The translations under genes and the position numbers were made by a program. Below, piece after piece: positions 58,298-64,000 of a stretch of 64,000 nucleotides of DNA (its first letter is position 1; every line of letters begins with the position of its first letter). Below the pieces are notes generated by a model. It made no database searches, was not told the DNA's origin, and saw only the letters and a list, made by a program, of their open reading frames with translations. The stretch is from Deuterostichococcus epilithicus (Eukaryota > Chlorophyta > Trebouxiophyceae > Prasiolales > Stichococcaceae): positions 3,348,009 to 3,412,008 of the forward strand of contig JAVTLE010000021.1 in NCBI GenBank assembly GCA_033439295.1, written 5' to 3'.

Positions 58298-59892
58298 AGC
58301 GAAACCAGCACTCGGCGGATCTTATGCCAGCATGTACAAAGCGCACTTTCAGAAGCTTTGCACAGATCGATAGCAGGGTGACTCGAAGCTGTCCTAAGCA
58401 TCATGGCTTGGGTGCCTGAGTCAGCAGATAGAAGCCAACGTTGTATCGTCGACTGCATCGTTGCGACTCACGTCCGCATGTCTCGAATGTCTCCTCGTGC
58501 TCACCTAGCAGTTGGTCCGGTGGCCTCTGGCGCCAACCATCGTACAGGGTGTGCCTGCTTCCGGGTGTGATACTGGACTGACCGACTTCTGGCGCGCAGC
58601 TGCGGAGAGGGAGCGCCCTGGAACGATGCTAGTGAGCCCCTCAACATGGTTTGCCGCTCTCCCAGCACGCCCGCCGCCCCCCCGGCGTTCATGCTTGTGC
58701 TGCCAGCGCCCAATAGCGTGTGAGGTGTCTTTTGCAGGCAGCAGGGCCGCGTTCAGCCAAAGGAGAGAACGGACCGCAGGAAGAGATCCTCGGCATCCAG
58801 TTTCACTATGATTCTATGGCACGTCAAGACTGCTGCGAGGGCTGCGCAGTACTACAATGCATGCTCGGCAGAAGCTCACGTGCAGAGAGGGCATCAAAGT
58901 GAACGCGGTTGAAAAGCTCGCTCTCAACCCTACATGTCGTTGAAGCCGACTGCGCCTCGATTATCGGGGCAACGCCGCAACCGAATTTCTAACCAGCAAC
59001 ACCGTTCGATTTGGGCCGCTGGAAACAAGTGCACTTGCACGCTGCAGCGCCGGCACGCATGCCACGTGGCACATTTTCCCGGGAAAATTGTCTGTTGAGG
59101 TTGGCGCGCCCCCATCCTTTCAGTTTCGAATGCCGGATTCGCGAGAGGTGCAACACCAGGCTGGGACGCACGCCGATGTCTTCAGAGCAAGTTGTCATTC
59201 GTTGACTACACGAAAGTGCTGCGACGGCCGGCGGGCTGGATAAATCGAGGCACCAGGTGCCTTGAGAGGTGCGCGCTTTCCGCCGAGACTGTGTGCAGTG
59301 CCGCGTCAGCCGAAGGCGTTGGCTGCGCAGCCTCTTCAGTGAGCACATAAGGATGCTCGCCCAATACATCACCAGGTCACCATGCAGATGCAGATTTGTT
59401 GTTGGCAGGCTGGTGTTGCGAACTGCTGCGTCACGAGAGCTCTCCAAGGGCATGTGCACGCTGCCAGCGTAAACGTGTGGTTCCCTTTCAGCTTCCTTCA
59501 TAAAGCCTGAGACGGGCCCGGCCCTCAGCTGTCTGACATGCAGTGGGCAGTGCGCGTCTGTGGCGGCAGGCTCTGTGACGGAGCAGCAAGACACCCTAGG
59601 AAGCTTTATGGTCCCCCTGTCAAACCGGTGCTGCCATCGTTCAACGCTGCGCTGCTCTGAATCTGCCAACCGTGTTCGGGCCTGGGGGACTGGCGACACA
59701 GCCGACGCAGCCGCCGGGGTACAGATCACCTGGATCCCGGCGCCAGGACCCAGAAGCTACACCGGGGACCTCGGGGCGGGCGAGCTTGCACAGAGCTGGA
59801 ATCATTTCATGAACCATGATGTCTCCGAAGTGGATGCCAGTGCTTGACAGCCGCTGTGTGGCCGCCGTGCAGGCCAGTGGGCGATCGCAGCC
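58298..59892. promoter_or_regulatory. divergent upstream region (LETM1-like / SAM gene)
   Basis: About 1.6 kb between two start codons pointing away from each other. Apart from a long minus-strand open frame at 58989-59729 that shows no family features, I see no gene. Both promoters should lie here. Confidence 0.5.
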
Positions 59893-62800
59893 ATGGGCAT
59901 GTTCAAGCCGGGCAAGAAGAATGGCAAGAGGAAGCTCATGCCAAAGGTGTGGCGAGCCTGCGTGCACAAGAAACCTGCCCAGCGGTGTCGCAGCACCGTT
60001 GGCCTGCAAAGTGCTGCCAATGTGGTCTCCGACGGCACTAGCCTCAGGAACCGCCCCCTCTGACGGCGCCTCATAACTCACAACCCTGCCTCTCCCACAG
60101 GCGCACCCGGAGGACTGGACGCGGGAGGAGGTGCAGCAGTGGCTCGGCCACCTGGGCTTCGAGCGCTACGAGGATGCGTTCCGACCTATCCAGGTTTGTT
60201 GCCCAACTGCTCAAGTGCCAGCCGTGGAAGATGTACGTACAGCAGCGGCAAGGAGGGAGGACGGCAGCGGCCGGGCAGGCCATCAAACTGATGTCACATG
60301 GTCCTGCTGCCCAGCCCTCCCCATCCTTCTGCAAGGGGGCGTGCCCACAGCTGCTGCTGCTGCTGCTGCTGCAGCCGCTGCCGCTGGGCTGGGCGGACAT
60401 TTGATCGCCTCGCAAATGCTGGAAGCCGGATCATGGAGGGCGCGTTTCGTCTTGGGGCAGTCCGGTGTCGCTCGTTCTACAGCTCAGGTCGGGACAGCGC
60501 GGCAGAGCCTTACTCCTTGCCATCATCCCCCTTGCCGCAGGGGCGGCGGCTGCTGTCGCTGAGCCAGGCGGACCTGTACCAGCTAGTGGACACCAAACTG
60601 GACGCGGACCTGCTGTCTGACGCCATCCACGACCTGCGCCTGCGCGCGGTGCGCTTCCAGCATCTGGTCGGACCGCGACCCCTCTGGCTTCAGTGACCAT
60701 GCAAGCAACACCTCAATTCGGCCACTGCCCCCTTGAAGCGCTTCGCACCGCGCAGACCGCGGGATACCAGACCACTGTCTGCAGCTGAAGCGTTTGTGCC
60801 GCAACTGACATGACCATGCTGCTCCATGTGCCGTCCATGCTGGAAGGAGCTCCAGCGTGACTGCAACGACCAGGTCGTGCCGAAAGGCTGCGTGCATCCT
60901 TGCAGGCGGGTGTGCCGCCGCCGCCGCGCACGCCGGAGCGGCCCGCTGGCCCCGACTCGCCGGCGGCCTCCCTCCAGGCCGTCGGCGGCGCCTCGCTGCC
61001 AATATTTGCTACGCAATCCTCCTTTGGCGCTGCCCGGTCGGGCCACTCCGGCGGCGACAACGTCACCGGCAGCGGCCCGCTGCCGGACTCCGCCACAGCG
61101 ATGGGCGCGGAGTCCCTGCGAGCCGGGGCGCCGTCGGCGTCGAACGCCAGCATGTCCTTCACCGGCCGCACGCAGTCGCTGTCGCGGGTGAGATGCAGCA
61201 TCGCTTTGTTATATATTTGTAGGGTTGGGGGGCGGGGAAAGATGGGGGAGGGGGAGGGGGGATTTCGGCTAGTGTATGCACACTGCACCCGCCGAGGGAG
61301 GTCTGCACAAGTCTCGTCAATGTGGGACCAACCAAGTCAGTGGTGGGCCACGCAATCTCGTCGGCATTCCGCCGCCGCGACTGACGCCGCCGGTGCGATG
61401 CTAGCAGGGGGCGACGGAAACAGCGGAGGCGCTGGCCGCGTTGGTTGGCGGCCGCGACGGCGCCAGCGACCTGTTCCTGTACCTTAACAAGCTGGGCACC
61501 AGCGGCGCCGGCCTGCTGGAGGTGGGTGTCTGGTTTCCCTACCGCCGCAGCAGCAGGCAGGCCATGTTCTCCCCGGCTTTCCGCGGGGTGCTTTGGCGCC
61601 ACCACCTCGGCAAGCTGGGCATCGGCGGCGGCGGCCTGCTGAAGGCGAGCACCGGCGGTCCTGTTGCCGCCATGCCCTATGCATCATCACGCTGCCCGCG
61701 GCACAGCCACATTCTGTGCGGCTGCTGGTGGCGCAGCACACGCCGCAGGCGGCCATGCCGAGCGGCGCGGGGGCAGCCACAGGCCATCCCCACAGTTCAC
61801 AAACAGGCATGCCGCGCCGCTGCAGTGGGGTGGCCGCTGCTGCCGTCGTAACTTGTGTGCGGTTCTGACTTGAATGACAGGCGGCGCAGCGGGTGCCGAC
61901 GGCCGGCCACATAGTGGGCGCGCTGTGGGAGCTGCGAGACCTCGCCGCAGCCGCCAAGGGCAACCGCGCCAACTGCGCCACCCTGGACGCCTTCGGCGCC
62001 GACATCCTGCGGGCGTTCGACTTCCAGGGTGCGGTCTGCGGTTCTGGAGCAGACATCATGACCCATTTACAAGAACGAACTTGGAAGCAGGCCTTCTGGT
62101 GCTGGCATCCTGTGCGCCACCAACTTTCAGAAGCTGGCATCTGCGGACCCGCCAGCATGTGCTGGCTCAACCGCCGGGACGGAAAAAGTTTGTAGGGTGC
62201 GCAGCACGGCAGTTCCAGCCTGGCGCCCTTACTCCCCGTCCAAACTCCTTCTCGCCGCAGGCAAGAAGCTGGCGTTTGTGGACCAGCACGCGCTAGACCA
62301 GCTGGCGGAGCTGCTGAAGCGCGGCTGCGACATCGCGGACGGCTGCGGCCGCCCGGGCTGGCTGCCGCGCATGGCGCTGAACGAGAAGACCTTCGAGGAG
62401 TTCAAGCACGTGCACGAGGCGATGCTGGTCATCCTGCAGGTGCCTTAACCCCTTTTTTTCTCTTTTCGCCCTGCTGTGCTGTGCGCTGCTCCGCGCTGGC
62501 TGGCTACCAGGCTCTCGGGTGACGCGTCATGCAGCGCTGCCTTGAATTCGATGCCGCAGCTGTTCTTGAGCCGCACATCACAGCAGCATCCTGCACGGGC
62601 TCGGCGAGCTTTGGTGGGAAGTGCATAGACGCGATTTGTGTTGTGCGTCATAGCTTTCATGTTGGCTCGTCGCGGTGGTGCCGCTTCCACTTGAGCCCTC
62701 TGGCTCGAGTGATGAACAGCATTGCCTTTGCCGGCTTGGGAGTGCTGCTGTCTCACACTGGGAGTCGCCTGACAAGCATGACAAGCCGCACACGGCCAAG

Positions 62801-64000
62801 TGACAGATGCTTTGGCCGCGGCGCCGGCTGCTGCAGGCCACTGACCTCGCGACTCGTCGATGCTCACCTTCTGTGCGCCGGCTTGCACAGCCGGCATCAG
62901 AAGCGCCTGTAGATCCTCCCAGCACACCGCACCGCAGAAGCAGTGGCTGCACATGCTGCACAAGGTCAGCAGCCGCTGAGCGCACCGCAAGACACTCCTC
63001 CGGACCCTTCCTGAACCCCGACTTAACGCTGCCGTCAAACGTGCTGGCCGCAGGAGCAGCGAGTGCACACGCTGCCCAACGGGCGGCCGCTGGGCGGCGG
63101 CGACTACCGCGACGCTTCGCGCCCGCTGCGGCGGCTGCTGAAGCAGTATGGAGACGGGTCGCTGGAGGGTGGGCTGCGCCATGTCGCGGGCCACCCTGGA
63201 GCGCAGTCGGAGGCCATCGCGCTGCTGGCCGTTGACAGACCGGTGAGGGTTTCGACTCTGTGTGATTGACTTGAAACTGAATGGTGAGACCCTGGCACGC
63301 TGCCCCATGTGGTGGACCCCTCTGAAGCGCATATAGAAACCGCCACACACAGCTTTTTGGAATAAGCCGGTGATTCGTGCCTGCCTGCAACATAGCGCGT
63401 GCTGATCAGAGGGCGATGACAGGGTTTCGTGAATAGGCTTGCTGGCACAGGCTCTGTGCATCCGTCTGCATCAGACGGATGTGCTCCTGGATCCATCTCC
63501 GATATCTGACAGTGCTGGCCCTGCTTGTTGTTGCAGTCCATGCTCCTGCTCAATTCGGCAATCTGCCAGCCTCTCTGAACCCATTCCGTTGGCTGCTGCA
63601 TACTTACAGGGGTGTCCCCCTGCTCAGCTGCTCAGCAGCCCAGCAAAAGGCATCTCTTCGGCTGTGCTCTTGTGCTCCGACTCCCTGCTCTTGCGGTCGC
63701 CGCGGCGTGGACCTTTCACCGGCGGTCGCCGCGGCGTGGACCTGGTCACCATTGCGGCCGGCAACGACCCTGCAGCAGTGGCAGTTGCTGACCTTGCACC
63801 CATGCGGCCTGGCACTGATTGTCGTACAATCTGTGCAGTCGCTGCGGCGGGAGCTGGACGCGATTGCGGCTGGCGGGGACTTGGAGACTCTGGCCGCCGG
63901 TGACGGCGGCCTGTCTGCCGGCACCTACGGCGCCGACCAGGACCTTTCAAACGAGGTGTTTTGGTTATTGATGATGCCCCAAGATCCTGCAGCAACCCCT
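59893..64000 (+). CDS. SAM-domain protein, partial (continues beyond window)
   Basis: Nine exons join in phase: 59893-59946, 60101-60193, 60541-60648, 60906-61187, 61408-61521, 61881-62028, 62261-62439, 63054-63242 and 63839-63955; the gene runs past 64000. The N-terminus is basic (MGMFKPGKKNGKRKLMPK). It leads straight into a sterile alpha motif domain over exons 2-3 (DWTREEVQQWLGHLGFERY, GRRLLSLSQADLYQLVDTK). A Ser/Gly/Pro-rich linker follows in exon 4, then several helical exons: TAEALAALVGGRDGASDLFL, LWELRDLAAAAKGNR, LDQLAELLKRGCDIADGCG, FEEFKHVHEAMLVIL and RPLRRLLKQYGDGSLEGGL. The helical part could be a four-helix-bundle adaptor like those preceding kinase, WD40 or NB-ARC modules, but its family is not established. 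SAM domains polymerise or bind partners, so a signalling scaffold is the likely general role. Confidence 0.8.
60351..60371 (+). repeat. (CTG)7 microsatellite
   Basis: Seven perfect CTG units lie in the intron between the two SAM-domain exons (60194-60540). Confidence 0.95.
61560..61650 (+). repeat. degenerate copy of a SAM-gene exon edge
   Basis: CTCGGCAAGCTGGGCATCGG and GGCGGCCTGCTGAAGG (61607-61645) echo the end of exon 61408-61521 (AACAAGCTGGGCACCAGCGG, GCCGGCCTGCTGGAGG). The region just before, 61522-61570, is ordinary intron. Confidence 0.7.
63693..63743 (+). repeat. 22-bp direct repeat
   Basis: GCGGTCGCCGCGGCGTGGAC followed by CT occurs at 63693-63714 and again at 63722-63743, inside the intron before exon 63839-63955. 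Confidence 0.9.

Noticed and set aside
62445-63461. 338-codon minus-strand open frame
   Set aside because: It is antisense to an intron and exon of the SAM gene and shows no recognisable domain.

Overview
The window looks like nuclear DNA of a GC-rich unicellular green alga, probably a Chlorella/Coccomyxa-like trebouxiophyte. Genes are split into many short exons (24 to about 400 bases), nearly all with GT-AG introns of roughly 100-450 bases. Protein families are eukaryotic and plant-like, and TTTAGGG/CCCTAAA (plant/algal telomere-type) motifs are scattered through introns and spacers. No prokaryotic operons, rRNA, tRNA, CRISPR or transposase were recognised. Gene models were built by eye from splice sites, with reading phase carried across every junction and compared with remembered family motifs. 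No alignment or search was run.

Layout: 445-666 (+) last exon of an unknown gene; 1870-5292 (+) secreted LysM-GH19 chitinase, 13 exons; 5889-8798 (-) TatD-type metal-dependent hydrolase, 8 exons; 9643-14252 (+) protein-kinase-like protein without the HRD aspartate, about 10 exons; 16214-17114 (+) damaged copy of a small membrane-protein gene; 17857-27301 (-) ABC-F (GCN20/ABCF4-like) ATPase, 18 exons; 28009-29212 (+) inverted pseudo-copy of its last three exons; 29911-30733 (-) intact copy of the small membrane-protein gene; 31236-32421 (-) small glycine-rich membrane protein; 33004-39459 (-) leucine-rich-repeat protein with a long low-complexity tail; 40255-42541 (+) conserved-looking unknown protein; 43201-49111 (+) PWP1, a WD40 ribosome-biogenesis protein; 50189-58297 (-) LETM1-like protein, 15 exons; 59893-64000 (+) SAM-domain protein running off the window.

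The genes are mostly housekeeping: translation-linked ATPase, rRNA/ribosome biogenesis, organelle membrane protein and nuclease/deacylase. To these are added a chitin/peptidoglycan-binding hydrolase and two regulator-like proteins (pseudokinase, SAM protein). Divergent pairs TatD/kinase-like (8799-9642) and LETM1/SAM (58298-59892) share upstream regions.

Two structural themes stand out. First, a segmental duplication of about 3.3 kb placed in inverted orientation on both sides of the ABC-F gene body (about 16050-19475 and 27640-30900), in which the two copies have decayed in a complementary way: the left keeps the ABC-F end intact and breaks the small gene, the right does the reverse. Second, introns of at least four genes carry degenerate copies of the neighbouring exon edge, often still with a splice-site dinucleotide and sometimes next to telomere-like motifs. 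These look like footprints of repeated local duplication across exon-intron borders.
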